Notes under the pieces: generated by a model
The model's input: only the letters and a program-made list of their open reading frames with translations
Told to the model about the DNA's origin: nothing
Databases searched by the model: none
Assembly: GCF_000250655.1 (NCBI RefSeq)
Contig: NC_016935.1
Span: 3,738,001-3,802,000 of the forward strand
Length of the DNA stretch: 64,000 nucleotides
Source: Paenibacillus mucilaginosus 3016
GTDB lineage: Bacteria; Bacillota; Bacilli; Paenibacillales; NBRC-103111
Direction of reading: 5' to 3'
Program-made: the position numbers and the translations under genes
Shown here: piece by piece, positions 28,427 to 38,464 of the stretch
Position numbering within the stretch: position 1 is the first letter of the stretch
Layout: each line of letters starts with the position of its first letter

Positions 28427-28607
28427 GCTGTGGGTTTACAAGGAATTGAGAAGCGGTTGGAAGTCGATGAAGCCGGGGGTGTCGGGGAGGAGCCGCAGGT
28501 TTCCAAGCAGCCGTCGGAAAAAAGGTCCTCTTGCGCCTACCTGTGAGGAGAGAGCGGAAGAGGGCAGGAACAGGCTGGAAAGCCCGTCTCTGCCCTTCTC
28601 GTCGTCC

Positions 28608-29900
28608 TCATGCGGAGGATGCTTCCTCTGCGGCCGGAACCGGTGCAGCGGGGACAGCCGCATCCTCCCGGTACTGCCGGGGAAGCACGGCAAGATAGTA
28701 GAGGCCGGTCACCACAAAGCAGCCGCCTACGATCAGGAACAGTCCCTCGATGCCGATCCGGGAAGGGAAGAAGAGGGCGATGAGGCCGAGCGTCACTGAC
28801 TGGGTAAGCATCATCAGAGGACCGATCCAGCCTTGGACGCGCCCCATCCGCCCCGGGTCGACAATGCGCGGGAGCCAGCCGCCCAGGCCGATATTCACGG
28901 CGGGCAGGGTGAAGGCGACGATGAAGCTGAGGCCATAAAAATACGGGATGGACGTGACCCATCCGGACAATCCGAGCAGGAGGCCGCTGCTCACCAGTCC
29001 TCCGATAATCAGATGATACGGCCTGCACTTCGCCGCAAGGACGGATGCGGCCACACTGCCGAGGAGCAGGCCGGTCCCGAAGAGGATACCGAGCCATACG
29101 GCATGCTCCTCGTAGGTTTGGGGCGCGAGCTTGTACTTCAGGATAAAGACCGGCATGACGCTCATGCCGCCGTTAATGATGCCGAAGACGGCAAAGCCCG
29201 CGACGAGCATGGCGAGGAGCTTGTGCCCGAGAATGTACCGGAGCCCGTCCGCGAAGTCGGAGACGATCACCCGGAAGTTCAGCTGCCTCCACGTATGGCG
29301 GCCGTTCGGCAGGCGGACGGCTTCCCCGATCCGGCAGGAGCGGATGAGCAGTCCGGACACGGCGAAGGAGACCGCATCGAGAAGCAGGGCGCCCGTAATG
29401 CCGAGCTTCCAGTAGGCCGCGGCGCCAAGAGCGGTGCCGAACAGCAGGAACAGGCTCCCCATCATCTGGTTGAGACCGGCGGCTACGCTGTAGTCTTTGT
29501 CAGTCAGAACGCCCTGCACCAACGCTTGTTCGGCCGGAAAGAAGAACCGGGAGACGGCGCTTCGGATGAACAGCACGGCGAAGATCAGCGGCACCCAATC
29601 CCACTGCACCATCGCGAGCAGGGCAAGGGACAGCACGGCGTTGATCCAGTCGCAGTTCGCGGCAATCTTTTGGCGGTCCATCCGGTCGGCCAGCACGCCG
29701 ACGAAGAAGAAGACGGACAAGGCGGGAAGGGACTGCATCAGCTCGGAGAGCGTCGCATAGAAGGGCTGGCCCGAGAAGCGGTCAAGCAGATAGAACATGA
29801 AAGCCGTGAGCCCGATCACGCTCCCCATCTGGGAGGAGAATGCGGCAAGCAGAAGATTGCGGTAATTCGGGATGCGGAGCACTTCGAACAGCGGTTTCAT
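28608..29900 (-). CDS. MFS transporter, macrolide-efflux/EntS-like
   Basis: The 430-residue protein has about twelve membrane helices. The loop 2-3 motif reads GVLADRMDRQK, close to the MFS consensus GxLaDrxGRr. The layout (PNYRNLLLAAFSSQMGS at the start, RSAVSRFFFPAEQALVQGVL in the middle) is that of the multidrug or macrolide exporter branch. The C-terminal tail is Ala/Pro-rich. AAGGAGAGG stands in front of the ATG. It is monocistronic; the substrate cannot be inferred. Confidence 0.9.
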   Translation of the reverse strand: MKPLFEVLRIPNYRNLLLAAFSSQMGSVIGLTAFMFYLLDRFSGQPFYATLSELMQSLPALSVFFFVGVLADRMDRQKIAANCDWINAVLSLALLAMVQWDWVPLIFAVLFIRSAVSRFFFPAEQALVQGVLTDKDYSVAAGLNQMMGSLFLLFGTALGAAAYWKLGITGALLLDAVSFAVSGLLIRSCRIGEAVRLPNGRHTWRQLNFRVIVSDFADGLRYILGHKLLAMLVAGFAVFGIINGGMSVMPVFILKYKLAPQTYEEHAVWLGILFGTGLLLGSVAASVLAAKCRPYHLIIGGLVSSGLLLGLSGWVTSIPYFYGLSFIVAFTLPAVNIGLGGWLPRIVDPGRMGRVQGWIGPLMMLTQSVTLGLIALFFPSRIGIEGLFLIVGGCFVVTGLYYLAVLPRQYREDAAVPAAPVPAAEEASSA

Positions 29901-30110
29901 CGGTACCTCTCCTTTTTCTAGTCGGACAGTTCAATGGTAATATATGTAACAACAAAAGTCGAATGGAAAATGGGTAAAGATCTAGTAGGCGCTTGGCGGC
30001 GTTTATCTCAGAAATGCATTTCTTTTTGTTCCCGAAGTCTGTAAAATAGACAGGCGGTCTGAGATAGGCCTGCGCCAAGCTTTAGGATGGACTGAAGGAG
30101 CGATACACTG

Positions 30111-31514
30111 TTGAAGACACTCATCATTGCGGAAAAGCCCGACATGGGCCGGAACATTGCGGCCGCAATCGATCCCAAAGCCAAAAACCAGCGGACTTAT
30201 ATTGAAGGAGAACAATATATCATTACTTGGGCGATCGGCCATCTGATCGGTTTGGCGGAGCCGGATGCTTACGATGACAGGTACAAGAAGTGGAATCTCG
30301 GCGATCTGCCGATCATTCCGGAGCAGTTCAAGCTCGTCCCGAATGCCAAAACGAAGGATCAGCTCAAGGTGATCGCGGAGCTGGCGAAACGCTGCTCCCA
30401 TCTCGTCAACGCCTGCGACGCCGGGCGGGAGGGGCAGCATATTTTCTCGCTGATCCAGCGGCATCTGAAGCTGAAGCAGCCGGTGAAGCGGCTGTGGATC
30501 TCCGACCTGACGCCGGAGACGATCCGCAGGGGCTTCGCCGAGCTCAAGGAGGGGGCGGATTTCGAGCCGCTTACCCGGGCGGCGAAGGCGCGCAGCGAAG
30601 CGGACTGGCTCATCGGGATGAACGGGTCGCGCGCGTTCACGACCAAGCACAAGGAGCTGCTGTCGGTGGGGCGGGTGCAGACCCCGGTGCTCGCGCTGCT
30701 GTATGACCGCCAGAAAGAAATCGAAGCGTTCCAGTCGAACAAGTACTACGAGGTGGAAGCCTGGTTCGAGCAGGGCGAGACCCTCTACCGCGGCCTCTGG
30801 CAGGGGGAGCGGCTCACGGACGGCGAGAAGGCGAAGGCGCTCGCCGAGAAGGTGAAGGGCAAACGCGGGCGGGTCGAGAGCTACGAAGTCAAGGATACGA
30901 AGGAGTATCCGTTCAAGCTCTATGACCTGACGCTGCTGCAGCGGGAAGCCAATGCGAAGTTCGGCTTCTCCGCGAAGAAGACGCTGGATCTGGCGCAGAC
31001 GCTCTACGAGAAGCACAAGGCGATCTCGTACCCGCGGACGAACTCCAACTATGTCACGGAGCAGAACATCCCGGAGATGCACCGGGCGCTCGACCAGCTG
31101 GCGAAGACGGATTACCGGGGACTGGTCGAAGGGGCGGACAAGAAGTTTGTGCATAAGAATAACAAGGCGGTCTGCAATCCTTCCAAGGTCGAAGACCACC
31201 ATGCGATTCTGCCGACCCACAAGACGCCGGGGGCGCTGCCTCCGGATGAAGCGAAGCTGTACGACCTCATCGTCCGGCGGTTCCTGTCGCAGTTCTATCC
31301 GGCCGCTTCCTATAAAATGCATACCGTGCTGACGGCGGCGGAGGGGGAGCGTTTCAAGAGCACGATCAAGCAGCTGCTCGACCTCGGCTGGAAGGTCATC
31401 TATGCCGACCAGAAGAAGGAGAAGCCGACCGGTAGGGGCAAGGGTAAGGCGGACGGCAAGGAGGACGACGAGGAGTCGGCGGAGGAGGAAGTCCAGACGC
31501 CGTTTACTCTCGAT
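30111..31514 (+). pseudogene. topB: DNA topoisomerase III, 3'-truncated at a deletion junction
   Basis: Residues 1-468 match a type IA topoisomerase: Toprim start LIIAEKPDMGRNIA, CDAGREGQ near 105, SVGRVQTPVLALLYDRQKEIEAF, and the active-site tyrosine Y307 in ISYPRTNS. TopB-like sequence stops at PFTLD (position 31514). The frame then reads on antisense through a glycosyltransferase gene to 32153, giving a 680-residue hybrid. TopB enzymes normally continue for 150-250 residues with the rest of the core and the C-terminal region, so strand passage should be impaired. The start is TTG at 30111. Either a real deletion or an assembly join is responsible. Confidence 0.85.
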
Positions 31515-32156
31515 AGCCGTGCGGCCGAGCCGCCGGGCGATCCGCGGGCAGAGGATCCGCCCGGGCACGCTGGCGCCGACGAGCACGAGCTGGTAGCTGC
31601 CCTTGTGGCGGGCAAGCGTACGGTAGGCGGCGGCCAATCCGCCGTAATTGTCGAGCGGCACGGTCAGCGCTACGCGGATGCCGTGGCGGCGCAGCTCTTT
31701 GGCGGCAGCCGGTGCAGCGCGCCCGACGAGAGCGACCTTGTAGCTGCGGAGCAGCCGGTGGATCATGCCGCGCTCATAGAGCTGGTCATTGATGAAAGAA
31801 TCGACTATGACCGGAGGCCGCCAGCCCGAACGCTTCATGAAGAGGGAGATATACTTCATGGAGCTCTCATAATGGGAGAGTCCGACGATATTCGAGGAGC
31901 GGACGGCCTGCACGAGCTCCATGCGCAGCTTCTTCGGCGGCGGAAGCGGGATGCCGAGGAAGTCGGAGACGTAATTGAGCGACTTGACATTGCGCCCGGA
32001 GAGCAGCTTGGCCATGACATCCCCAAGCCGGATGACCGAGATGGCCTTGTGACGGTCGATCGACCGCCGGATGGCCTTGTATACCCCTACAGGACCGGCT
32101 GTTTTGCGGCCAAAATGCTTCTCGATGGTCCTAACCCTCTGCCTGCTGCTTAGCAT
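31510..32156 (-). pseudogene. GT-D fold glycosyltransferase-like protein, 3'-truncated
   Basis: From ATG 32156 about 215 residues are glycosyltransferase-like: ISVIRLGDVMAKLLSG near the N-terminus (the GT-D IRLGDGE-type motif, here altered), then ALVGRAAPAAAKELRRHGIRV and YQLVLVGASVPGRILCPRIARRLGRTAI. After this the frame runs antisense into topB with no family features. GT-D proteins act in cell-surface glycan or glycoprotein assembly. The 3' end is lost at the same point where topB ends, so both convergent genes were cut by one event. An upstream start at 32180 is possible. Confidence 0.7.
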
Positions 32157-32297
32157 AATATACAAAACACCCCTTCGCATGACTGTCCATAGGTATACTA
32201 TGAACGCCGAACGAGGGGGTGCATCGAAAAGGCGGGGGCCTGCGCAAATTGGACGACCGTCCCCGGAGGCACAGGGACAGCCGTTCAGCCGGAGCGT

Positions 32298-32924
32298 CTA
32301 CACGTACAGGTACACCGAGATGAAGTGGCAGACCGACCCGGCGAGCACGAACAGGTGCCAGATCATGTGATGGTACGGCAGCCGCCGCCATAGATAAAAG
32401 ACTGTGCCGAACGTGTACAGCACCCCGCCGATGACGAGCCACATGACGCCCGGCGCGGAGAGCTGCTGCTGGAGCGGCTCGAAGGCGAAAATGATCATCC
32501 AGCCCATCCCGATATAGAAGAGGGTGGAGAGGAAGTTGAATTTTTTGACGAAGAAAAATTTGAAGATAATCCCAAGCAGGGCCAGTCCCCAAACGGTGCC
32601 GAACAGGCTCCAGCCCAGCGGCCCGCGGATCGTGACGAGCAGGTAGGGCGTGTAGGTGCCTGCGATCAGCACATAGATGGCCGAATGGTCGAGTACTTCA
32701 AAGAAGCTGACCCATGGCTCTCTTCGGGCGCTGTGCAGCAGGGTGGAGGCGGTATACAGCAGGATCAGGGACAAGCCGAACACGGTAAAGCTCGCAATGT
32801 GCCACACATTGCCGGTCTGCACGGCCTGCAGAATGAGCAGGATGAGTCCGGCGATGCTGAGCAGGATGCCGACACCGTGCGAGATGGCGTTCGCGCGCTC
32901 CTGCCGGAGAATGGATTGTTCCAA
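32298..32924 (-). CDS. Hemolysin III / PAQR family membrane protein
   Basis: The 208-residue protein has seven membrane helices. Family motifs are present: the N-terminal ERANAISHGVGILLSIAG, STLLHSA (first His site), FFEVLDHSAIYVLIAGTYTPYL, and the C-terminal YHHMIWHLFVLAGSVCHFISVYLYV. In PAQR proteins the Ser/Asp/three-His set forms a metal-dependent hydrolase-like site within the membrane; all are visible here. The physiological substrate in bacteria is not settled, and cytolysis is not implied by the name. Confidence 0.93.
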   Translation of the reverse strand: MEQSILRQERANAISHGVGILLSIAGLILLILQAVQTGNVWHIASFTVFGLSLILLYTASTLLHSARREPWVSFFEVLDHSAIYVLIAGTYTPYLLVTIRGPLGWSLFGTVWGLALLGIIFKFFFVKKFNFLSTLFYIGMGWMIIFAFEPLQQQLSAPGVMWLVIGGVLYTFGTVFYLWRRLPYHHMIWHLFVLAGSVCHFISVYLYV

Positions 32925-33117
32925 GGGGAATCAACTCCTGTCCGAATGGGATTCGTGTACATGGAATAAGGAATGCGGAACGGGGCTTGCATGGGGGTTC
33001 ATCCGGAAAAGGGTCCCGGCATCCGTTCGCTGGTTTCTTCTATTGTACCTCTCCGGCATCCAAATGACCAATGTCTAATTAGGAAACATTCCCGGCCCGA
33101 GGGGCAGGGCAAGCGCA

Positions 33118-34479
33118 TCATCCCTTGGCTGCAGCAGAAACCGGGACCCGGCTGCCCGGAGCGATCGTATGGGTCGGCTGATCGGGAACGAGCCACCGTT
33201 CCGGCGTATCACGGATGCCGCTCACCTCCAGCTCGAAGGGACCGGCGGGCCAGACATCCGTCTTCAGAAGCACCCGGCTTCCGTCCGGCGCAGCCGCCAG
33301 CGGCGAGACGTCCCGGAGCTGCCCCCCTTCAAGGCAGCGGTAGGAGGAGACTGCTGACGCCGAGGCTTCATCGATCCGCTTATCGAATTCGATCACAACC
33401 GTCCGGCGGTCTGTCCGCCGGGCGCGCAGCAACCGCGGCGGCTCGGTGTACATGGACAGGCCGATCGAATGCTCGTAGGCCGTCCACATCCGGTAGCCTT
33501 CCTCCCGGGCCGTCCGTGCGAAGATATCCAGCCAGGCCCGGCTGCGCCGCATCCGGGCGAGCGACCCGATGTCGGTCTGCACGCCGAGCGGCACATCGGG
33601 ATGGGAGGCACGGATGTGGCGGACGAACGGGGCATAACGGCGCACGTAATCCGCCGGAAGTCCGGACCGCATCCAGTCCGGCCAATGGGTCTGGAGGATG
33701 TGCAGGTCGGGCCGGATCAGGCGGATCATCTCCGCGGCATCGGTGCCCTGCACCTCACGCACGGCACCGACCGGATCCCGTCCGGCATCCACGGCAATCG
33801 ACCAGGTGGCGATCCGGATGTCCGGGCGCACGCTTCGGGCGCCTCCAGGGCCGTTGATCAGCTCGTGGAGGAAGCGGTTGACCGCCCGGACCCGGAAGTC
33901 GATCCAGAGCAGATACCGGGCGCGGTCTCTTTTATAATATCTGGGCGAGGTGCGATGTGTGAATTCGGGCATCTCGCTTCCGCTGAACTCCTTGAAGGCC
34001 GCCTGGGCCATCGGCCCAACATCGCCGTATACGCCGGAAGACAAGCCGTTCCACTCCGGCAAATAGGGCTCAGCCACTTCCAGTCCGGTGAAGGGATGCT
34101 CCTGGAGCAGGCGGGCGATGCTGCTTTTTTTCCACTTCAGATAGGACGTGCTGTGGGGCGAGAAGCGGAAGTATCCGTCGTCCGTCTTCTTCAGCAGGGT
34201 CATCTGCCATTTGGGCCAGTCGGGCGGCAGATGGCCGGTCGAATAGGCGCCGTTGCCGAGCACCATCGCCCATACCTGCATGCCGTGTCTGCGCAGGGCG
34301 CGGATCAGGTCCCCGTTCACCCGGGTTTCATCCGTAACGAAGTATCGGACGTTGCGGTAACCGGCAAGGAGCAGCTCGGAGGCGATGCTCTCGGGTGAGC
34401 GGTCAAGATAGTACGGGAATGTAGGATCGATCTGGATCGAAGCTTCGATGGGCAGGTGATCTGCAGGGCTCGCGGTCAC
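33118..34479 (-). CDS. Uncharacterised protein, probable TIM-barrel glycoside hydrolase-like fold
   Basis: The GTG at 34479 follows AAAGGAGG at ten bases and gives 453 residues; the frame is open to 34632 but without a ribosome binding site. The N-terminal two thirds alternate strands and helices in barrel style (IQIDPTFPYYLDRSPESIASELLLAGYRNVRYFV, HGMQVWAMVLG, TGLEVAEPYLPEW, IRIATWSIAVDAG, PDLHILQTHWPDW). A beta-sandwich-like domain follows from about residue 345 (RRTVVIEFDKRIDEASASAVSSYR). Acidic residues after strands (AEPYLPEW) could be catalytic. There is no signal peptide. I do not recognise a characterised family; names such as epimerase sometimes given to relatives are unsupported here. 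Confidence 0.75.
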   Translation of the reverse strand: MTASPADHLPIEASIQIDPTFPYYLDRSPESIASELLLAGYRNVRYFVTDETRVNGDLIRALRRHGMQVWAMVLGNGAYSTGHLPPDWPKWQMTLLKKTDDGYFRFSPHSTSYLKWKKSSIARLLQEHPFTGLEVAEPYLPEWNGLSSGVYGDVGPMAQAAFKEFSGSEMPEFTHRTSPRYYKRDRARYLLWIDFRVRAVNRFLHELINGPGGARSVRPDIRIATWSIAVDAGRDPVGAVREVQGTDAAEMIRLIRPDLHILQTHWPDWMRSGLPADYVRRYAPFVRHIRASHPDVPLGVQTDIGSLARMRRSRAWLDIFARTAREEGYRMWTAYEHSIGLSMYTEPPRLLRARRTDRRTVVIEFDKRIDEASASAVSSYRCLEGGQLRDVSPLAAAPDGSRVLLKTDVWPAGPFELEVSGIRDTPERWLVPDQPTHTIAPGSRVPVSAAAKG

Positions 34480-34497
34480 GATGGGCTGGCCTCCTTT

Positions 34498-35126
34498 ACG
34501 GATCCGAGGGTGGGAAGGACGGAAGGGCACTGGAATCAGGTGTCGAATGTAAAGACAACTTGCGGGGCAGATCGGTTGGTTCCACCAGGCAATGCGGTCA
34601 GGTGAAGGTAATTTCGAGCAGAAGCAGTCCATGGAAGGCCGTTGAAGGTTATTGGGCAGCTGTAGTCAGTAAAAAGGCTGCTTCAGGCCGTTGCAGGCAT
34701 CAGCACGTGCAGGGTTCTTATAGTCTAGGTTCCCTCTGTTTCCAGTATTCGCAGGCCGTCTCATTGTTCCAGCAGGCAGCTTCCATTCGGCTTCAGACCG
34801 TCGCAGGCAGCCGATGGCAGATTGACGCCCGGGCAGATTCAGACCGGCTTCCGTATGCCCGAGTCAGCTGCAAGCAGTTCCCAGCCCGTTCCAGACTAGT
34901 TGCCGGAGAGCTTTGTCTCTATTATTGTACCTGATAGAAGGGCGGCATAGAACAGATGAAGAAGACGCCTTTCTTTGGTTATTGTACAATTTGTCGAAAC
35001 GTGTTTTAATGATCTTAATAAAGCGCTTACAATTAAAATTCATCTTATCTTCATTCATCAATCTGCCGTAAATAGGAATAGAACGTGAGTTAATCTTACC
35101 AAAAAAGTAAAGAACAGGGGTGCTCT
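34498..35126. other. Intergenic interval before the chemoreceptor gene
   Basis: About 630 bases without a supported gene. From 34560 to 34870 short related words (CAGGCCGTTGCAGGCA, GCAGGCCGTCTC, CAGACCGTCGCAGGCAGC) recur in loose order, perhaps decayed repeats. From about 34960 to 35110 the DNA turns strikingly AT-rich, which suits the promoter region of the downstream gene. It contains the cre-like site at 35018. Confidence 0.5.
35018..35031 (+). promoter_or_regulatory. Possible CcpA cre site upstream of the chemoreceptor
   Basis: ATAAAGCGCTTACA matches the cre consensus (TGWAANCGNTNNCA) at all constrained positions except the first two. It lies about 95 bases before the start codon of the methyl-accepting protein, so catabolite control is possible. 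Confidence 0.35.
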
Positions 35127-37109
35127 ATGCCTACCAGATTCCGGTCTCTCACCGGCCAATTCATGCTGATTACCTGTATTGTCCTTATTCTTCTCTTCGG
35201 TGCGCTTTACCTGCGGCAGTATCAGGCGGTGAGCCGGCCGATCGAGGACAAGTTCCTCGAGGAGGGCAAGGCGCTGGCCGTTACCCTGGCGAAGACGCTG
35301 ACGAGCATCACGGAGAACGATCTCAAGAACGGCGTCACCCTGAACGGGGAGTTTCTGCCGGGGGCGCAGCTCCGTACCCGGCTGTTCGACGATAAGCTGA
35401 CGGTGATCCCGGAGAGCGAGCAGACGGCGGAGCTGCGGCGCAAGGATCCGGAGTATGCAGGACAAAAGCAGAAGCTGTTCGACGGCACGGAGATTCCCCT
35501 GTGGCAGTACGAGCTGAAGTACACGAGCAGCTACGAAGCCTATACCGATGAGCGGTGGCAGGGAGTGATCGACAGCACTCTGGTGAATTCGATGGTGGTG
35601 TTCGCGCTGCCGACCGCCTATTCGGACAACCCCCAGGAGGCCGGGTACATCGCAACCCATAACAGCACCTATAGCCCGCAGGGCGATGCGTCCAAGGACA
35701 AGTGGGGCTCAAGCGGGCTCCTTAGCCAAAAATACCGGGCCAACCGCGTCTTCAATGATGCGACCGGCTACAAGGCGGCGGCGACCAAGGATACGAAGAA
35801 CCCGCTCGTTCAGGTATATCCTCGGGTGATCGACGGTCGGACGGTGACGATGTGGGATATTTCGTACCCGCTGGTCTTCGGAGGGGAGCACTGGGGGGCG
35901 GTACGGGTGGCCATGAATATGGAGAAGGCGGAGGCCATGATCGCCGAGCAGCGGCGTGAAGCTCTCCTGCAGTATGTCTTCATGTTCGCTGCCGTTCAGG
36001 TGCTGCTCTTTTTCCTGACCCGCATTCTTGTCGGACGGCGGATCCGGGAACTCTCGGAGAAAACGCGCAGCGTGTTCGCGGACGGAACCGTAGATTTGAC
36101 CCGTTCCGTGGCGATGGGCGGCCAAGACGAGATCAGCCGGCTGTCCCAGGATCTCGAAGGCCTGTTCGCGGGTCTGCGGGAGACGGCGGCTTCCATTCAC
36201 ATGCTGTCCGACCGGGTGGCCGCCGCGTCCCAGGAGGTGACCGGGCGGGCGGAGGAGACCCGCTTAACGCTGCAGCGGGTGAACGAGGCGGTGCAGGACG
36301 TCAGCGGGGGCGCCAGCCAGCAGGCTCAGGGCGCCAAAGAAGGAGCTGTCGCCATGGAAGAGATGGCGGCAGGCATCCAGAAGGTGGCTGAAGCTTCCGG
36401 CGGAGTGGCCGCTTCTTCACAGGGCATGGTGGATCAGGTGAACAAGGGCAGGGAGGCTGCCGCCGGCGTGACCGCGCAGATGGACGGGCTCCGCGCCTCA
36501 ACGGAGCACACGGCCGCGGCGGTCCGCAGGCTGGCGGAGCTCTCCGGCGAGATCCGCCAGTACGCGGGAGTCATCACGTCCCTTGCGGGCCAAACGAACA
36601 TCCTGTCACTGAACGCTTCGATCGAAGCCAGCCGCAGCAGCGGGCAGGGCAAGGGCTTCGCCGTGATTTCCGGCGAGATCCGCAAGCTTGCCGAGCAGTC
36701 GGGGAGCTCCTCGGCCCGCATTACGGAGATGATCGGCGAGATCCAGACGGTGACGCAGGAGGCGGCCGCTTCGATGCTCGGCAATACCAAGGAAGTGCAG
36801 CGCAGCGTGGCCATGGTCCGCGATGTGGAAGAGGCGCTCGGTCAGATGCTGCGGATGGCCCGCACGGTCGACGAGCATGCGCAGGACGTCTCTGCGGTGG
36901 CGCAGCAGATGTCGGCCGGCACCGAAGAGGTGTCCGCTTCGATGGTCGAGATCGCCGGGATCGCGGAAGGGTCGGCGGGAAGGCTGGGGTCGGCGGCCCA
37001 GGCATTCGGTGAACAGCTGCGGCTGATGGACGAGATCACTCGGGCGTCCTCGAAGATGGACGAGCTGGCAGGCGAGCTGCAGGGAAGCATCCGCAAGTTC
37101 AAATTCTGA
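35127..37109 (+). CDS. Methyl-accepting chemotaxis protein with extracytoplasmic sensor
   Basis: The 660-residue receptor has membrane helix 1 at about 12-30 and an extracytoplasmic domain of about 250 residues (single-Cache-like in length). Helix 2 (QYVFMFAAVQVLLFFLTRILV) lies near 290, followed by a HAMP-like region and a long coiled-coil signalling domain. The hairpin tip reads LAGQTNILSLNASIEASRSSGQGKGFAVISGEIRKLAEQS, close to but not identical with the usual [21 protein letters not shown]. No C-terminal CheR-binding pentapeptide is seen. The gene stands alone, with an AACAGGGGTG region before the ATG. Ligand unknown. Confidence 0.93.
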   Translation: MPTRFRSLTGQFMLITCIVLILLFGALYLRQYQAVSRPIEDKFLEEGKALAVTLAKTLTSITENDLKNGVTLNGEFLPGAQLRTRLFDDKLTVIPESEQTAELRRKDPEYAGQKQKLFDGTEIPLWQYELKYTSSYEAYTDERWQGVIDSTLVNSMVVFALPTAYSDNPQEAGYIATHNSTYSPQGDASKDKWGSSGLLSQKYRANRVFNDATGYKAAATKDTKNPLVQVYPRVIDGRTVTMWDISYPLVFGGEHWGAVRVAMNMEKAEAMIAEQRREALLQYVFMFAAVQVLLFFLTRILVGRRIRELSEKTRSVFADGTVDLTRSVAMGGQDEISRLSQDLEGLFAGLRETAASIHMLSDRVAAASQEVTGRAEETRLTLQRVNEAVQDVSGGASQQAQGAKEGAVAMEEMAAGIQKVAEASGGVAASSQGMVDQVNKGREAAAGVTAQMDGLRASTEHTAAAVRRLAELSGEIRQYAGVITSLAGQTNILSLNASIEASRSSGQGKGFAVISGEIRKLAEQSGSSSARITEMIGEIQTVTQEAAASMLGNTKEVQRSVAMVRDVEEALGQMLRMARTVDEHAQDVSAVAQQMSAGTEEVSASMVEIAGIAEGSAGRLGSAAQAFGEQLRLMDEITRASSKMDELAGELQGSIRKFKF

Positions 37110-37240
37110 TGAAGGGGACCGGACCGGCAAAAAAGGAACGATGAGGAGCATGCTCTGCACGGGATTTCCCGGGGACGTGCTCCTGTTTCCGTTATCTTTG
37201 TCATTCTTGTATCGGCTTCCGCTCCATCCATGCGGTCAAA

Positions 37241-37270
37241 TTGACGGGCTCCGGCCGCGGAAGGTAAAAT
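37241..37270 (+). promoter_or_regulatory. Putative promoter of the CobW/Zur genes
   Basis: TTGACG (37241-37246) and TAAAAT (37265-37270), spacer 18, about 73 bases before the CobW start. No classical AAATCGTAAT-type Zur box was seen around it. Confidence 0.5.
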
Positions 37271-37343
37271 GTGAGTTTAGACAACGCTGCTGCCCGGCTG
37301 AGCCGGCAGAGCGGCGGCAAAGACCTGAACGGAGTGATGCGGC

Positions 37344-38402
37344 ATGGATGATAAGAAAGCAGTACCCGTACATATTCTCAGCGGTTTTCTCGGCAGCGGC
37401 AAAACCACGCTGCTGACCCGGGTGATCGATTATTACCAGCTCTCCGGCCGTAAACCGGCCGTCCTGATGAACGAGCTCGGCGACGTCAATCTCGACGGGA
37501 TGCTGGTGGATGAAGAGGTGCCGATGACCGAGATGCTCGGCGGCTGCATCTGCTGCACGATACGCGGCGACCTCGGCATGGAGCTGAAGCAGCTCATCGA
37601 AGAGCATGAGCCGGACGCCGTGTTCGTCGAATGCACGGGGGCGGCCAATCCCATCGAGATGCTCGACGGGATCACGGATGCCTCCATGCTGACCCGGGTG
37701 GAGCTGAAGTCGGTCGTCACGGTTGTGGATGCGGCGCACCTGCTGGAGCGTTCCCGTACGCCCAAGGCCAGGACGTACAAGCTGATGCAGGACCAGATCC
37801 GCTGTGCGACGCAGATCATTCTCAATAAGGCCGATCTGGTGACGCCGCAGGAGCTCCTCGATACCGAGAGCCTGCTCCGGGAGCTGAACGGTACGGCACC
37901 GATTACGGCGGCCGTGAAATGCGAGATCGACTTGTCACTCTTCGACCGGCTCGAAGGCGGCGTGGCGGAGCGGCATGCGGCTGCTGCGGCAGCCGGCGGC
38001 GCAGAAGCCGGACACCGCGCGTGCAGCCACTCGCAGGAGCCCGGCCATATCCACGACGAGCACTGCGGGCACGGTCATGGGCTTGAAGCAGAGGGAGGGC
38101 ATACGCACCACAGTCATGATCACGTGATGGTGCATACGCACTATTTCCGTTCCCCGGTGGACAGCGAAGCCTTCGAAGCGATGGTCGGCCGGCTGCCGAA
38201 GGAGATTTTCCGCGCGAAGGGGATTCTGCGCTTCTCCGATACGGTCTCCCCGTTCCTCTTCCAGTACGCCTACCGGGAGATGGACCTCATGAAGATCACG
38301 CCGAAGGAAGAGCTGCCGAGCGTGGCGGTCTTCATCGGGGAGCACTTCGACAAGCGGGGGCTGGAGGCGGAGCTGGCTGCGCTTGAAAGCGGCCAATCTT
38401 GA
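37344..38402 (+). CDS. CobW-family G3E GTPase, probable zinc chaperone
   Basis: The 352-residue GTPase has Walker A GFLGSGKTTLL near residue 15 and the metal-binding motif GGCICC (C-x-C-C type) near residue 73. The guanine specificity motif is NKAD, and the CobW C-terminal domain starts near 260. Between the domains lies a His/Cys/Asp-rich stretch (about 230-275, with HIHDEHCGHGHG and HTHHSHDH) suited to holding Zn(II). G3E proteins such as ZNG1/YciC deliver zinc to client enzymes under limitation. The next gene is a Zur-like repressor, reinforcing zinc over cobalt or nickel. CobW proteins also occur in cobalamin loci, but none is near. Confidence 0.9.
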   Translation: MDDKKAVPVHILSGFLGSGKTTLLTRVIDYYQLSGRKPAVLMNELGDVNLDGMLVDEEVPMTEMLGGCICCTIRGDLGMELKQLIEEHEPDAVFVECTGAANPIEMLDGITDASMLTRVELKSVVTVVDAAHLLERSRTPKARTYKLMQDQIRCATQIILNKADLVTPQELLDTESLLRELNGTAPITAAVKCEIDLSLFDRLEGGVAERHAAAAAAGGAEAGHRACSHSQEPGHIHDEHCGHGHGLEAEGGHTHHSHDHVMVHTHYFRSPVDSEAFEAMVGRLPKEIFRAKGILRFSDTVSPFLFQYAYREMDLMKITPKEELPSVAVFIGEHFDKRGLEAELAALESGQS

Positions 38403-38464
38403 CGGGCGTACGGCTCATGGGGCATTATTAGAAGAGGTCAAGTCTTCACAGGGAAGAGGTCATT

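Noticed and set aside
30003-31508. C-terminal two thirds of the 725-codon minus-strand frame
   Set aside because: It is the antisense shadow of topB; only the part above about 31510 is glycosyltransferase-like.
31515-32153. C-terminal third of the apparent 680-codon topB reading frame
   Set aside because: It is the antisense reading of the glycosyltransferase-like gene past the deletion junction, not topoisomerase sequence.
34560-34870. Possible CRISPR-like or tandem repeat array from recurring GCAGGCCGT words
   Set aside because: The words are irregular in length and spacing, with no constant spacer size and no cas genes.
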